This document shows positions 1 to 10,837 of a stretch of DNA of 64,000 bases, piece after piece. The notes beneath the pieces are model-generated. The model was given only the letters and a program-made list of their open reading frames with translations. It did not search any database and was not told the origin of the DNA. Every line of letters begins with the position of its first letter. The first letter of the stretch is position 1. Both the position numbers and the translations under genes were made by a program. Source of the DNA: Thraustochytrium sp. TN22 (taxonomy: Eukaryota; Sar; Bigyra; Thraustochytrida; Thraustochytriidae); the NCBI GenBank assembly GCA_013306675.1, contig JABLUY010000006.1:124001-188000 (forward strand), read 5' to 3'.

Positions 1-903
1 CACGTAGAGGTGCAGCGGACCAGACGCCACGGCGACGTGTAGCTGCAGCGTGCGATCATGAAATTGCGGCTGCGCGCGGGCCAGCTCTAGCCCGCAGCGA
101 ACAGCGGCGATCGCGTTGAGTCGCCTTCGCCGGCGCAAAAGGGCCTCGGCTTGGGCGCCAAGGTCTAGCATGCACAGAATCTCGGCGCACTCTGCTGGGT
201 CGGGTCCTTGCCGCGACGCCTGCGCGCACTCTCGCATCGCCGCGTCCAAGGAGGCCTGGCACGGCGTAATATCGAACCATGCGATGATGAGCGCGTCGCC
301 CGCAAAGTTGAGAATGTCACCGCCAAAGGCAGAAATGATCTCGATGAGCGTGGAGAAACAGTTGTTGATGCCCGCCTGCAGCCTGTCCAGTCCGCGAGCG
401 CCTTGCGCGCAATACTCTTCCGAGAGCTTGCAAAACCCGGAGACGTCCGCAAGCATAAGGCTGCAGTCAGACCTCATGACGAAGGGCCAGACTTGCCGCG
501 AGACCGTCTCGATGCCCTCTTCGCTGCCCGACGCTTCGTTCATCTTGATCTCGCGCTGCCGCTCAATCTCCATTAGTCGTAGCGCCACATCCGGCGTAAA
601 GGCGAGAATATCACGCGCAAGCGACGTCGGGATGTGGGATTTCCAGTGCTGCTGGATGAGGTCTAATCTCATGCTGTGCAGCGTCATGCTCGCCTGCCCG
701 TTTTGCGACGTGCCTGAGCCCTGCGACGGGCGCATCTGCACCTCGTCAAGGAGATCCGTCGCGCTTTGCAGTTTCCTGTGCTCCGACGCATCCTTCAGTG
801 TTACTCTTCTGCTCCGCGAATTAGCGTGCTGCACACGCTGAGCTTCCGCATCGGGGTCGATGCCGACGCCAGCGTGTGCGTCGCCACCGCTCTCGCCTGC
901 CAT
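1..903 (-). CDS. Soluble-type (ADCY10-like) class III adenylyl cyclase, N-terminal part, cut by the left edge
   Basis: The frame runs open from ATG at 903 to the window edge (301 residues seen). After a ~110-residue leader it carries a class III cyclase catalytic core: LADVSGF, with the first metal-binding Asp at residue 153, then FGGDILNFAGDAL with the second at residue 203. The 50-residue spacing and the paired motifs match the C1 domain of soluble adenylyl cyclases, which make cAMP from ATP in the cytosol and in animals respond to bicarbonate and calcium. No signal peptide or TM segment is visible. The rest (a second cyclase domain, then usually a long STAND/TPR-like tail) would lie left of the window. 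A guanylyl cyclase is possible in principle, but the wording of the motifs is sAC-like. The start is the first ATG in a frame that stays open through the motif. Confidence 0.88.
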   Translation of the reverse strand, partial: MAGESGGDAHAGVGIDPDAEAQRVQHANSRSRRVTLKDASEHRKLQSATDLLDEVQMRPSQGSGTSQNGQASMTLHSMRLDLIQQHWKSHIPTSLARDILAFTPDVALRLMEIERQREIKMNEASGSEEGIETVSRQVWPFVMRSDCSLMLADVSGFCKLSEEYCAQGARGLDRLQAGINNCFSTLIEIISAFGGDILNFAGDALIIAWFDITPCQASLDAAMRECAQASRQGPDPAECAEILCMLDLGAQAEALLRRRRRLNAIAAVRCGLELARAQPQFHDRTLQLHVAVASGPLHLYV

Positions 904-3071
904 GACGCTTCTAGACGCGGCTGCGGCTACGGCTGCGACTCCGCCTGCACGGAGACCGCCACCTCAGGGCCACGGTACCGCCGCCGTGGTGGTGCCACGA
1001 AGCGTTGCGCGGCGCCGCGCCGCGCAGCGTGAGCGTGGGAACTGCGCAGCGCGCAGGTCTTCCCTTCCTTCGCCACGCAAGATCGCGCCCGCGACCCCGC
1101 CACGGGTGGCGACGCTCGCCCTCGACGCCGCCAAGGCGACAGCGACTTGCAGAGCTGAGCTCAATTCGGTCGCTCGCACGCCAGCAAGCTTCCACGTGCT
1201 GGAAGGCCTGCAGCTAGCTAGCCTGGTGTGCACGTACGTGTGTGCCGAGGTGGCATGCAATGCGCACAGCAGCATCAACCGCTCACTGGTCCCCGCGCTG
1301 GCATGCTCCCGGCCGTGGTGAGGTAAAAGGCCGGTGGTGGCCGTGAGGGAACAGCACACTTAAAACAGTATGCATACTTCAGCTTCCAGCAACTTGCTTT
1401 CGCGCTCTAGGCCTATTGGCAGCCGGGCCGCGCCCTCAGCCTGCTTTAAAAACCCAACCGCGCTCGAAACGGAACCTTGCCGCCGGTCCCAGTCGGTTGA
1501 TGAGCGGATGCCCGCATCCGGACCAGGACGATGAGCGTCGAGTGCACTGGTCGGCTGTGGCCAGTGCCAATTCAATGCACCACACCATGCAATGCGCACC
1601 TGTTCGTGCGCTGCCTTCCGCGTCGCATCGAATATTCGAACTTCGAAGTCGGACGCGCCCGGCATCGTACTTCCAGTCGCCGTGACAGCCTGAGAGCGGC
1701 GGTCCCGCGGCCGGGCGGCAGGCAAGCTGAGAAGGATAAAAACGAACCCGAGAAAAAAAAAAAAGCGAGCCGCCCCGGCTGGCGGTCAACATCCTCCAGC
1801 TAGCTAGCTAGCTGGGGCGCCCTTGGAGCGACCTGGACCAGCGGGCCGAACAAGAACAATGATCATGCAGCATGATGCACCCGCAGGCGGCCGGACGACA
1901 AGCACGAGCGCCATTCGTCGCGCCAAAATAATCTTGTCGTGGCACCAGGTGGCATTTGCACCCCATCTTTGGGGAAGCACACGACGCGGGCAGCCAGCAA
2001 ACAAGCGAGCGCGAATGCCCACAGTGCCGCGCTGTGTACTTGCAGAAATAAATTGTACAAAGGGCCCGCCCCATTCAGCTTGCTTCGTGCCTTTACCGTC
2101 GACGTGACGGGCCTGGAGAGAAACAAGGAGACGATGGCGGCCTGGTCGTTGTCGCCGGCACAAACGCTGCGGCGCTGGCTTGTGGACGCTCGTGGACCGT
2201 GCAGTGCTGGCGTGCCGGCGCTTTACGTCCACCGTGACGGTGCTGCCCGGTCAGCGGGCTGCGGTCGCTGCGCGGCCAATCTGGCGCGAGGTAAAGTGGG
2301 AATCGAGCCGCCAGCGGTGAGATCCAATCTGATGACCTGTGACCCGGACGTCACAGTATGAATGCAAGCGGGAGACGGAGCTGCCCGTGGCACTGCCTCT
2401 GCACAGGAGGCGCACGGTTGCCAGTGGCCATGGTGGCAGCGGCCTGCCAGAGGCCCAATGATACTTTCGGCCCGAATTTGATCGAGAAGAACTTCCTGCC
2501 TGCCAATGCAATGCCCGCATCGGGCGTCTGCCCCAGCCCCGATGTGGGCGCTCTTGGAACTAAACGCGCCGCGGTGCTGGCCGATCATGTCACTGGCCCT
2601 GGGCCGGAGACGGCCGGGGCAGCTGAGGTCGCAGTTCGAGTCGCGCAGCAACTTGATTCTTGACCGTAAGTCACCTTCCTCCGCGAGTTGTGAGAGATGC
2701 GGAGTGTGTTGACGAGCCACCTGCTTGTCGAAGGGTACGCGACCGCCGGCTGGACGTTGCGCGCCGACCTCGCGATGCTTGCCAGTGTTGATTTTAGCCG
2801 GCCTGTGCAATTCTTCCGCATCCTTCCAGTATTGTGCGACAGGCAGGTGAGCTGCAGTCACACCTCAAACAGTGAATGTATTCTCCGAGTCTGATCTTCT
2901 TAGTTCCAATCAGCCTAGACCGCTTCGCCCTCAAGGAGCTTCGCAAACAAAGCCGACGTCTTTGGCAGGCTGCTGACCACGGACCGCAGGTGGCGGCCTC
3001 TTCTGGCCAACGTTGCGAGGGCGAAAGGCCCGAACGAACTGCGCGCAAAGCGACCACCATCAGGACGCGGG
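904..3071. other. Intergenic: cyclase upstream region and 3' flank of the PAN gene
   Basis: About 2.2 kb without a gene I can support. It holds the cyclase promoter on the minus strand. AGCT/CTAG-rich clusters lie at 1211-1222 and 1798-1814, and an A12 run at about 1753-1764. Several frames stay open by chance because of the base composition; the longest (2223-2861, minus) begins with GTG and lacks the G/C third-position bias of the real genes. No RNA gene was recognised. Confidence 0.6.
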
Positions 3072-6000
3072 CTAGACACCAGCAGCACGCTGCTGGCGGC
3101 GGCGACGGCGGATCAGCACTGCAGCGATAATCGCGGCAACGACCGCCGCAGCGACCGAGAGGCCGGCCACCAGGGCCATCGAGGTGTCCTCGGACGGCCC
3201 ACTCGAGCTCGTGTGGGTTGAAGTGAAAGAGCGATCCGTCGGCAGCAGGCGTGCGCGCGCCTTGACGACCATGGAGGCGACGTCCGTGGAGCTCGGCATC
3301 TCCCACGTAATGATCGCCGCAGACTCGCTGTCGGGATGCTCCGGAAGATCTGGGAGCGCAAAGGTGATGGCGGACGGGGCGCTGCTCGCGGTCTGCAGCG
3401 CGCGTCGCGCGGCTGACACGGAGAGTGCGCCGGCCTCGTTGCCAAAAAGGTCGTACACGCCCTCGAGGCTCAGCTTGACGATGGCGCCGCTCCAGTAGGC
3501 GGCCTCGGTCGCGTTCGGGGTGCGGAGCACAGCCGTGAGCGTGCGCAGTGTCGAGGTACAGGATACATCGACCTGTGCAGCCTGAGTCCCAGCGGCGTCC
3601 GTCATCGTGAACGCGAGCTCGGACCGTGCGCAGTCGATCGGCTCGTTGAAGTTGAAGTTGGCCACCGGCGTCCCGAGCGAGGCCTGCCACACGTTGCGCA
3701 CGGGCGACCACGTCTCCAGCACAGGCGCAGTCACGTCCTTGAGCCCGAGCCGGAAGCCGGACCGCGACTCGCCGACAGTCCTGCCGTCGCTCGTGCAGAT
3801 GGCACGAAGCTCCAGCAGGAAGCGGCCTTCGTCCAGGAGCGGGTCGTCCCTGGCCACGTGGAGCGTGGTCTCGCCGGCAGCAAAGGTGGCGAGGCGGAAC
3901 CACTCGCCGACCTGCGCGCCTGCTTGGAAGCGCACCGCCCACACAGAGATCTGGGCGCCATCGTTGCCGCTACTACCCCCACGCGCGTACTCCAGCTCGA
4001 GCGTGCCGCGCGCCTCGGAGAGTGCCCAAGTGGAGGCGGCCTCCTTGAGGTCTCCCGCCCACGCCACAGAGGCGCAGCTTGAGTCCCAGTCCAGGCGATA
4101 GGTGATAGAGTCGGAGATGGAGGCATCGCAGGCCGACTCGACGCGGATCTCGACCTCCGTCGCGAGCACGGCCTCGTCCAGCCGCTCGAAGAACACCGTC
4201 ACCTCGTGCATTTGCTTGGCATCCACGTCGAGAGCAAAGTCCTGGCTCAGCGGCTGGCCGCCCACCCGGTAGACCACGCCGCCCGTGGCAGACTTTGAGT
4301 CGACGGAGATCAGCACGCTGACGCTGTCGTCGGAGTTGGCCATGCTGCGCGTGTCGATGATGAAGGTGAAGCTGCCCTCGTTGCTCTCGATCACCTCCGG
4401 TAGTACGCCGACCTTGGAGAGCACAAAGCGCTCCCGCGCGTCGGTCCCAGGCACATGCGGGCAACTCGTCTGGCCGCCGCAGACGCGATAGACGTGCGAG
4501 CCGCAAAAAGGCGACTCGAACACCTCCACGCACAGCGTGTTGCCGGCGCCCTCAAGATTGAAGTAGGTCGCAGATACCTTGCTCGACTCAAAGGACTTCG
4601 ACTTCGCGTACTCGCTCGACGCGGTTCGGGTGAAGCTGTAGTCGTAAGAGGTCGTGACGGAGGTGCTGAAAGAAGGGATGAAGAGGAAACCCTCAAACTC
4701 GAAGGAGAGTTCAACAGAAACGCCAGCTTCCTGGGACCAGCTCAGCGAGGAGCTGTCAAAGTCCACGAGCCGTGAACCGGAGTTCGTCGTCACCACCTCA
4801 CTCGCGACGCTCGAGGCGCCGAAGGTGAGCCTACTCTCGACCGGGTAGTTGAGCGCATTGCGAGCGTCGTTTTCCCAGTGCCGCAGAAGATCCTCCCAGC
4901 GCTGACGCTCCACCCTGGCCCTCCGCGCGAGCGACTGGGCATCCGCGTCATCAGTCTTGGGCTCGTTCACCTCGATGGTCTCCAGCACGAGGTCGAGCGC
5001 CTCCAGGCAGTCCGACCGGGAGTAAAAGACCAGAGAGGCCCGCGAGCTGCTCCAGCTCATGGAGTCCCGCGACAGCACCTTGCAGGTCGCATCGTCGAAG
5101 ATCATGCGCTTCGCCTGCGTCACGTTGGCGACCGACCCGAGGAAGAGCACCATATCCGCGTCGTCCCCGGACTCGCCCGCCGGCGTCTGGAAGGTCATGC
5201 TTTCGAGGTTCAGCGACGTGTAAGACCTATCGTCGATCTGATGATTATTTTGAACCACTGCACCTCCGCCGACCGAGCCGGTCACTTCGATTTCGCCACC
5301 AAAGGACCCGGTCGCGACAGAGACCTCCACGCCCGCATGGGTGCTGTACTCGTCGAAGGACTCCACGAAGATTGTCTCTTCGATCGTGAGCGAGTCGCTG
5401 AAGCTGACCATGGAGTACGCGTCGCCGGACACCGTCGGAGGCCCATACAGGTAGTACAGAGGGATGCCGGTTTCGCTGGCCATGGCCACGACGGTGTTCT
5501 CGCGGAGGATCTTGTCGCCCACCACCAGGAGCGTGAGCTGTGAGTCCGTGCCGTCCGTGTTCGGCAGCCACACCGCCTCGTTTTGGACGCGGAAATGCAC
5601 CGTGCGCAGGAACTCATCCACCTCGTGCACGTCTGCGTCGTCGTCGCTCGGCGCGGAAGCCTGTGCGACCGGCAGCGAGACGTTCGCCATCGAGAACGTC
5701 GAGTTGGAGATCGAGGTCGCCTTGGTCTCGAACGGGACACTGCAGGCCAGGTCGCCGCACTCCACGTCCAGGCCGGGTGCAAGCCGGCTCTCCACATCGA
5801 CGGTCGTGTTGGCCGGCAGCGTGTCGCAGGACATGCCGTCAAAGATCTGCGCCGACATGGCCCGGACGAGAATGGTCCGGCCGCCCTCCACAACGTCCTC
5901 AAAGTCCGCGCCACCAGAGCCGCAAGCCTCCTTGCTGTGGGCCACGGCGCCCGTCGCCACCACGACCTCGAGCGTCGGGACCGGCTCGTACACGACGTCC

Positions 6001-9000
6001 AGCTCCACATCGCTGTATGTGAGGTTGAGCGCGCGGGCGTCGGCTGTGTCCGGGAAGCGATACGCAAAGGCTGCGTCCAGCTCTTCCTTGTACTCGTTGA
6101 GGCTGGAGTAGGACAGGTCGAAGCGGAAGGCAGTCGCAGGAACATCCAGCGTCGAGACGAGCGAGGCGAAGGAGCTTTCGGCCGGGTACGTGACGCTTAA
6201 CTCTGGACACGTCGCGGAGGTGAGCGTGATGCTGGAGGCGCCCACTGGGATGCCGCACTGCGTCGCTGCGCTGTAGACGCTCAAAGCGCGCGTCGTGACG
6301 TCGTTGACGTTGACACTCGAGAGGTCCGACGAGATAATGAAGCCAAGCTCCGAGATGAGATCCGCGGTGCTGGCGTGGGCGCCGCTGTCGGCCTCGAAGG
6401 TGTGATTGGCGTACGAGAAGTTGAGCTGCACGCGATAGCCATCTGGCACCGAGAGAGCGAAGTTGCCGCTCGCAGACGTCACGGTGGAGTCGATCAGCTC
6501 GACGGCGTCGGTGTCCGAAACGTCGTACGCGCTCACACGGACGCCCTCTATCCCGCAGGGCAGGTCACCGAACTCAAAGGCGACGCGACCCGTGATCTCC
6601 ACGCCGAGGAGGTCAACAACACGGACGTACTTGGTGGCGAGGTAGCCGAGCGAGAAGATCTGCGGGAAGTCGAGCTCCTCACAGCTCGCGTCGGCGTCGC
6701 TGTCGGACGCGGCGCAGAAGCGAAAGTCGGTCTCGGTGCCGGGCCGCGTCACGTTGACGATGGTGACCTCGGTCTGGCCTATGGTGGCGGCGAGCTGGAC
6801 GAGCGCGCCCACCTTGCCGCCAGCTCCCGTCACGGCCGTGTACACGGTGCTGTCGTCATCGCCGAGCGTGTACTCGATCACAACGTCGCTCTGGCCGTTG
6901 CCACCGCTCGGCGTGACGGCCCGGAAGTCGAGCTTTCCGAGGAGATTCCGGGTCATCGTGGTGCAGTGCTCGATGTAGCCGCCGTGTGCAGTACTAATGG
7001 GCGTGCTGCTCGGGTTGGTGAGATCCCAGTTGCTGGGCTTGTACTCGAACGAGTTGCCGTCCTTGGCATAGTCTGTCACGTGTGCGACGAGGCAGACCTT
7101 CATCTCGGTGCCGAGGTCGAACTGGTCCAGTGGCGAGCTGATCTCGTGCGGGTTGGCGCCACTCGAGCAGCTGGCGCGCTTGTTGGAGGACTGGATCAAG
7201 CTTCGGTCGACGCGGTTGTACGACGTGCCGGAAGGCACCGCATAGAGCTGGAAGCCCATGAAGATGGTGTTGAGGACGTTGCTGTTGAAGTTGACCTGGA
7301 CGTCGTGCGTCTTGCTATCTCCGTTGTCGCTGATGACTTGCGAGAAGACGAGGTCGTCCATGATGAAGTCTGCCCAGTCAAAGCTCGGCGCGCTGATGTA
7401 GCCCAGCGCCTCGATGTGTTTCGCAGCCTGCGAGCCGGGGCAGACGCGATGCTCGCAGTTGGTGCCCGCACGATCAGCCTTGGCGCAGGTTTTGCGGTTG
7501 TTGCTGCAGACGAAGCCGTCAGGGCAGGACACGCAGCGTGAGCTGTCAGTCTTGGAAAAGAGAAGTCCGCGTGCCGGGACTGTGTCGATGTCCGCGACGT
7601 AGGTGCCGTTCGGGCACGTGCTGCACGCGGCAAGGCCCGAGGTTGTAGTCTCCACGGCCTCGATACTCTTGTAGCCGCTGGCAGTCGAGTTTGTGAGCCA
7701 GCAACCATTTGTGGTGTGCACGAAGGCTTCACAGCCCGCGACGTCGCGACACTTGCGCTGGCACTCGAAGGGGTCATCAATTTCGAAAAAGTAGGTGGGA
7801 CTGATGAGACCCGTGTCGAGCATGTCCACACCGGTCGCAGCACATCCCGGCGACGACATGATCTCCCTCTCGATGAAGGACTTGTCGGTGGCGCCATCCA
7901 GACACTGATTCTTCTTGTCCCTCTTCCAGTAGCACGGAACGCAGGTGTCGTGGGCCTCGGTGCCTATACCCAGCGAGGTGTAGCCGTCCAGACATGGTTT
8001 GTCGGTAAAGCAGTCCCGCGTGCCCGAGACTGCGATGGCCTTGAGCCTGGCGGTACTATATGCTGCGGCGGATTTGACATAGCACCTGCTGTCTGCCCGA
8101 TTCAAGGTCCACAACTTACAGTCTGGCCGTCGTTGGCATTCTTGGCGGCATTCGTGAGCGTTGTGAACCACTATGCCGGACACCAAGTCGTGGCCGTAGA
8201 GGTCATGCCCCGTGCTGGTGCACCCGGGTCCATCGAAGAGGTCCTGCAAGAGATCGTACGCGCTCTCGATGGTGCCATTGACACACTGGTGGGAATATGG
8301 GCAATCTGCGCACTTGTCTGTGCGCATGTCATCGCTCGCCTTGAAAAAGCCGGACGGGTAGCAGCTGTTGCATTCGCGCAGGCCCAAGTAATACGTGCCT
8401 GTCGTCGAACGCACGGGTTGGTCGAAAGCTCCGCTGTGCTTGAGCCAGCAGTTCCCATTGGACCAGTATTGAAAGGCCGCACACGTGTCCACCTGCTGGC
8501 AGAGGCGACGGCAGTCGTGCATGTTCGCGACCTCTACGTGTTTCAACAGGTCACTTCCCGGCAGGTCCACGCCTGCGAGTCCGCAGCCAGGCGCTTCCAT
8601 CAGCCTCCGCAGGTCTGTCGTCGGCGTGGAGTCTGGTGTGCAAGCTTGGCCGTCGGGGCATCTCATGCACGTGTCGGAGTCCTCGCCGGAGGCTGCGTTC
8701 AGCTGGTAGTAGCCCTCGGGCAGGCACGTTGTGCACTTTCGCGACCCGGAGAAGAACCCCGCGGCCGGCACATCCGCCGCAAAGGACTCGCCCGACATGA
8801 GGTAGCATGCGCGGGACGCTGAGTCGTGGGTGAAGAGCACGCAGGCCACGTCGCGCTGGCAAAGCCTACGGCAGGCATGCGCGTCCGGCGTGTGTTCCAT
8901 GACCTCGAAGGCGTCCTCGATGCGGAACGTACGGTTTTCCAGCATGCAGCCCGGCGTCGTCAGCATCTCAGCGTAGTCCTTGTCATCGTAGCGGCCATGG

Positions 9001-10559
9001 GTGCAACCGATCCCGGTGGGGCATGGCATGCAGGAATCTCGGACCAAGTTGCTGTCCGTGCGCACATAGCCTGTCCGCATGCAGGTCTGGCAGTCGCGTG
9101 TGCCTGCCCATATGATTGGGTTGTCGGACCTGGCATTCAAGATGGACAGCCCAGTTTTCAGGTAGCAGGCTGGAGACCAATCCTCCGGTGGTCGGAAGAG
9201 CCAGGCCTCGCACTCCGGGTGTGCTTGGCACAATCGACGGCACGTGTGCAGGTCCTCCACACCGTAAACCCTGCTCCCAGCGCCGCCGTTCTCGACCTGA
9301 TGCTTAAAGAAGTCCAGACCCGGGACCATGCAACCAGGCGTGGCGAAGAGGTCCGCGAGGATATCTGCTGCGTTCCCGGTGCCAACCAATGCGCCATCCG
9401 TGCACATCGGGTCCTCGTCGGTGCCGCCGATGCATCGCATGCAAGGGTCCGCATTCGGGCGCCGATCGCTCGGAAGCAAGTAGAACTCGCCGCCCATGCA
9501 CGTGGAGCAGTCGCGCATGCCCAGGACGACGCTGGAGACTCCGGTGATCAGCGCACTCATGTCGACGTCCTCGTACAGCGAGCACTCGGAAACGTTGGAA
9601 TTGAACACGAAGGCGACACACCCTGCCGTGGACTGGCAGTGGAGCCGGCACTCGTGGGCGTGCATCCCGTCGGACAGGACAACCATCGGGGTCTCTCCGG
9701 CGCCGGGTGAGCTGCCCTCCAGCGCGCAGCCGGACGGGGACCGGTACAGGTCCACGAGGTCCGTGCTCGCGCTCGTGCCGTTCGCGCACAGGCTCGCGTC
9801 CGCGCAGGCGACGCAGCTGTCCATCATCGCGTCTGGGTCCACCTGAAGGTAGCCGCTCTCGAGGCACGAGAAGCAGTCGCGGGACCCGGACACCGCGTCC
9901 GCGTTCGCGTACTGGCGCATGAAGGCTTTGCCGCTCTTGAGGATGCACAGGCTCTCGACGCGGTTCCACGTCCACAGAATGCATGCATGTTCGGCCTGAC
10001 ACTCACGCCGACACGCATGCGGATCCTGCGCGAAGACGGTGGACACATCGTTGCCGAAGAAGTCCACGCCATCCACCATGCAGCCCGGGCTGCCCATCAG
10101 GTCTTCGAAGTCGGTGCTCGTCGTCACGCCTCCTGAGCAGGTCGAGGCCTTGGGGCACGGCACGCACGTGTTCTGATCGCCCGAGGCGTCAGCGCTTGGG
10201 TCGGCCAAGAAGAAGCCCGTCGGATAGCAGGTCTCGCACGTAGCCAGGCCTGACACGAAGCCCGCGCTCTCCGTTGCTCCTTCCACCGCGTCAATGCCCT
10301 TGAGATAGCACGTCGCCGTCAGTACCTCGTAGGAGAAGACCTCACAGTCGGCGTGTGCCGAGCACCTGCGCCTGCAGTCCTCAACGTTGGCCACCTCCTC
10401 CGCGGGGGTCACGTCCTCGCCCTCGAAGGAGTAGCCATCCAGCGCGCAACCTTCCCTCGCCTCCAGCACTTCCACCGTCACCGTCAGCCCATTCGCGCCG
10501 CTGAGCGCCGTCATTAGGACGACGCCGAGCACCGCTAGCACCATGTTCGCGCCCATCAT
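3072..10559 (-). CDS. Giant type I surface protein with eight PAN/Apple modules
   Basis: About 2,495 residues from the ATG at 10559, chosen because a typical signal peptide follows (MVLAVLGVVLMTAL, then a small-residue site). An ATG at 10628 would add 23 residues. Residues ~36-980 hold eight PAN/Apple-like modules. Each begins with a GC-x-x-x-G motif, has a (R)xxC core (CRRxCQ) and ends with a CxxC link, followed by a short Cys-rich spacer (CxxCP...C). PAN modules bind protein or carbohydrate ligands. Downstream lie a Cys-rich stretch, a region like the carboxypeptidase regulatory beta-sandwich (~1320-1380), and long beta-rich sequence of unknown type. A single TM segment (~2460-2483) precedes a short basic tail (IRRRRRQQR). 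The likely role is adhesion or sensing at the cell surface. The intronless length is striking. Confidence 0.85.
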   Translation of the reverse strand: MMGANMVLAVLGVVLMTALSGANGLTVTVEVLEAREGCALDGYSFEGEDVTPAEEVANVEDCRRRCSAHADCEVFSYEVLTATCYLKGIDAVEGATESAGFVSGLATCETCYPTGFFLADPSADASGDQNTCVPCPKASTCSGGVTTSTDFEDLMGSPGCMVDGVDFFGNDVSTVFAQDPHACRRECQAEHACILWTWNRVESLCILKSGKAFMRQYANADAVSGSRDCFSCLESGYLQVDPDAMMDSCVACADASLCANGTSASTDLVDLYRSPSGCALEGSSPGAGETPMVVLSDGMHAHECRLHCQSTAGCVAFVFNSNVSECSLYEDVDMSALITGVSSVVLGMRDCSTCMGGEFYLLPSDRRPNADPCMRCIGGTDEDPMCTDGALVGTGNAADILADLFATPGCMVPGLDFFKHQVENGGAGSRVYGVEDLHTCRRLCQAHPECEAWLFRPPEDWSPACYLKTGLSILNARSDNPIIWAGTRDCQTCMRTGYVRTDSNLVRDSCMPCPTGIGCTHGRYDDKDYAEMLTTPGCMLENRTFRIEDAFEVMEHTPDAHACRRLCQRDVACVLFTHDSASRACYLMSGESFAADVPAAGFFSGSRKCTTCLPEGYYQLNAASGEDSDTCMRCPDGQACTPDSTPTTDLRRLMEAPGCGLAGVDLPGSDLLKHVEVANMHDCRRLCQQVDTCAAFQYWSNGNCWLKHSGAFDQPVRSTTGTYYLGLRECNSCYPSGFFKASDDMRTDKCADCPYSHQCVNGTIESAYDLLQDLFDGPGCTSTGHDLYGHDLVSGIVVHNAHECRQECQRRPDCKLWTLNRADSRCYVKSAAAYSTARLKAIAVSGTRDCFTDKPCLDGYTSLGIGTEAHDTCVPCYWKRDKKNQCLDGATDKSFIEREIMSSPGCAATGVDMLDTGLISPTYFFEIDDPFECQRKCRDVAGCEAFVHTTNGCWLTNSTASGYKSIEAVETTTSGLAACSTCPNGTYVADIDTVPARGLLFSKTDSSRCVSCPDGFVCSNNRKTCAKADRAGTNCEHRVCPGSQAAKHIEALGYISAPSFDWADFIMDDLVFSQVISDNGDSKTHDVQVNFNSNVLNTIFMGFQLYAVPSGTSYNRVDRSLIQSSNKRASCSSGANPHEISSPLDQFDLGTEMKVCLVAHVTDYAKDGNSFEYKPSNWDLTNPSSTPISTAHGGYIEHCTTMTRNLLGKLDFRAVTPSGGNGQSDVVIEYTLGDDDSTVYTAVTGAGGKVGALVQLAATIGQTEVTIVNVTRPGTETDFRFCAASDSDADASCEELDFPQIFSLGYLATKYVRVVDLLGVEITGRVAFEFGDLPCGIEGVRVSAYDVSDTDAVELIDSTVTSASGNFALSVPDGYRVQLNFSYANHTFEADSGAHASTADLISELGFIISSDLSSVNVNDVTTRALSVYSAATQCGIPVGASSITLTSATCPELSVTYPAESSFASLVSTLDVPATAFRFDLSYSSLNEYKEELDAAFAYRFPDTADARALNLTYSDVELDVVYEPVPTLEVVVATGAVAHSKEACGSGGADFEDVVEGGRTILVRAMSAQIFDGMSCDTLPANTTVDVESRLAPGLDVECGDLACSVPFETKATSISNSTFSMANVSLPVAQASAPSDDDADVHEVDEFLRTVHFRVQNEAVWLPNTDGTDSQLTLLVVGDKILRENTVVAMASETGIPLYYLYGPPTVSGDAYSMVSFSDSLTIEETIFVESFDEYSTHAGVEVSVATGSFGGEIEVTGSVGGGAVVQNNHQIDDRSYTSLNLESMTFQTPAGESGDDADMVLFLGSVANVTQAKRMIFDDATCKVLSRDSMSWSSSRASLVFYSRSDCLEALDLVLETIEVNEPKTDDADAQSLARRARVERQRWEDLLRHWENDARNALNYPVESRLTFGASSVASEVVTTNSGSRLVDFDSSSLSWSQEAGVSVELSFEFEGFLFIPSFSTSVTTSYDYSFTRTASSEYAKSKSFESSKVSATYFNLEGAGNTLCVEVFESPFCGSHVYRVCGGQTSCPHVPGTDARERFVLSKVGVLPEVIESNEGSFTFIIDTRSMANSDDSVSVLISVDSKSATGGVVYRVGGQPLSQDFALDVDAKQMHEVTVFFERLDEAVLATEVEIRVESACDASISDSITYRLDWDSSCASVAWAGDLKEAASTWALSEARGTLELEYARGGSSGNDGAQISVWAVRFQAGAQVGEWFRLATFAAGETTLHVARDDPLLDEGRFLLELRAICTSDGRTVGESRSGFRLGLKDVTAPVLETWSPVRNVWQASLGTPVANFNFNEPIDCARSELAFTMTDAAGTQAAQVDVSCTSTLRTLTAVLRTPNATEAAYWSGAIVKLSLEGVYDLFGNEAGALSVSAARRALQTASSAPSAITFALPDLPEHPDSESAAIITWEMPSSTDVASMVVKARARLLPTDRSFTSTHTSSSGPSEDTSMALVAGLSVAAAVVAAIIAAVLIRRRRRQQRAAGV

Positions 10560-10837
10560 CGTTGACAGCAATGAGCGCAATTTTCGATCTGCTGCTGCCG
10601 GCGACGGCACCGTGCACAACAAGATCATCACCCGCCCAGTGGGCTGCCAGTGTGCCAGTGCCAGTCTGCTCCGGCTTCATGCCTCCGCTACGTCGAGCAT
10701 GACTCACGAATGGTGAGCGCGGGGCCTGCTTCCAATCTCTCGCGGGCCGGCCGGCCGCGGCCTGGCCCCGTGCCCCCCAGCGCGATCGACGGCTGCCAGG
10801 CTGCGCCAGTTGGCACTGGCAGTTCTGCGGCGCCGCG

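Noticed and set aside
2295-2330. B-box-like word (GGCTCGATTCC, minus strand), possible tRNA
   Set aside because: The T stem does not pair and there is no A box or acceptor stem around it.
2223-2861. Minus-strand open frame of ~212 codons downstream of the PAN gene
   Set aside because: It starts with GTG, has no G/C third-position preference like the neighbouring genes, and shows no domain; open frames this long arise readily at this base composition.
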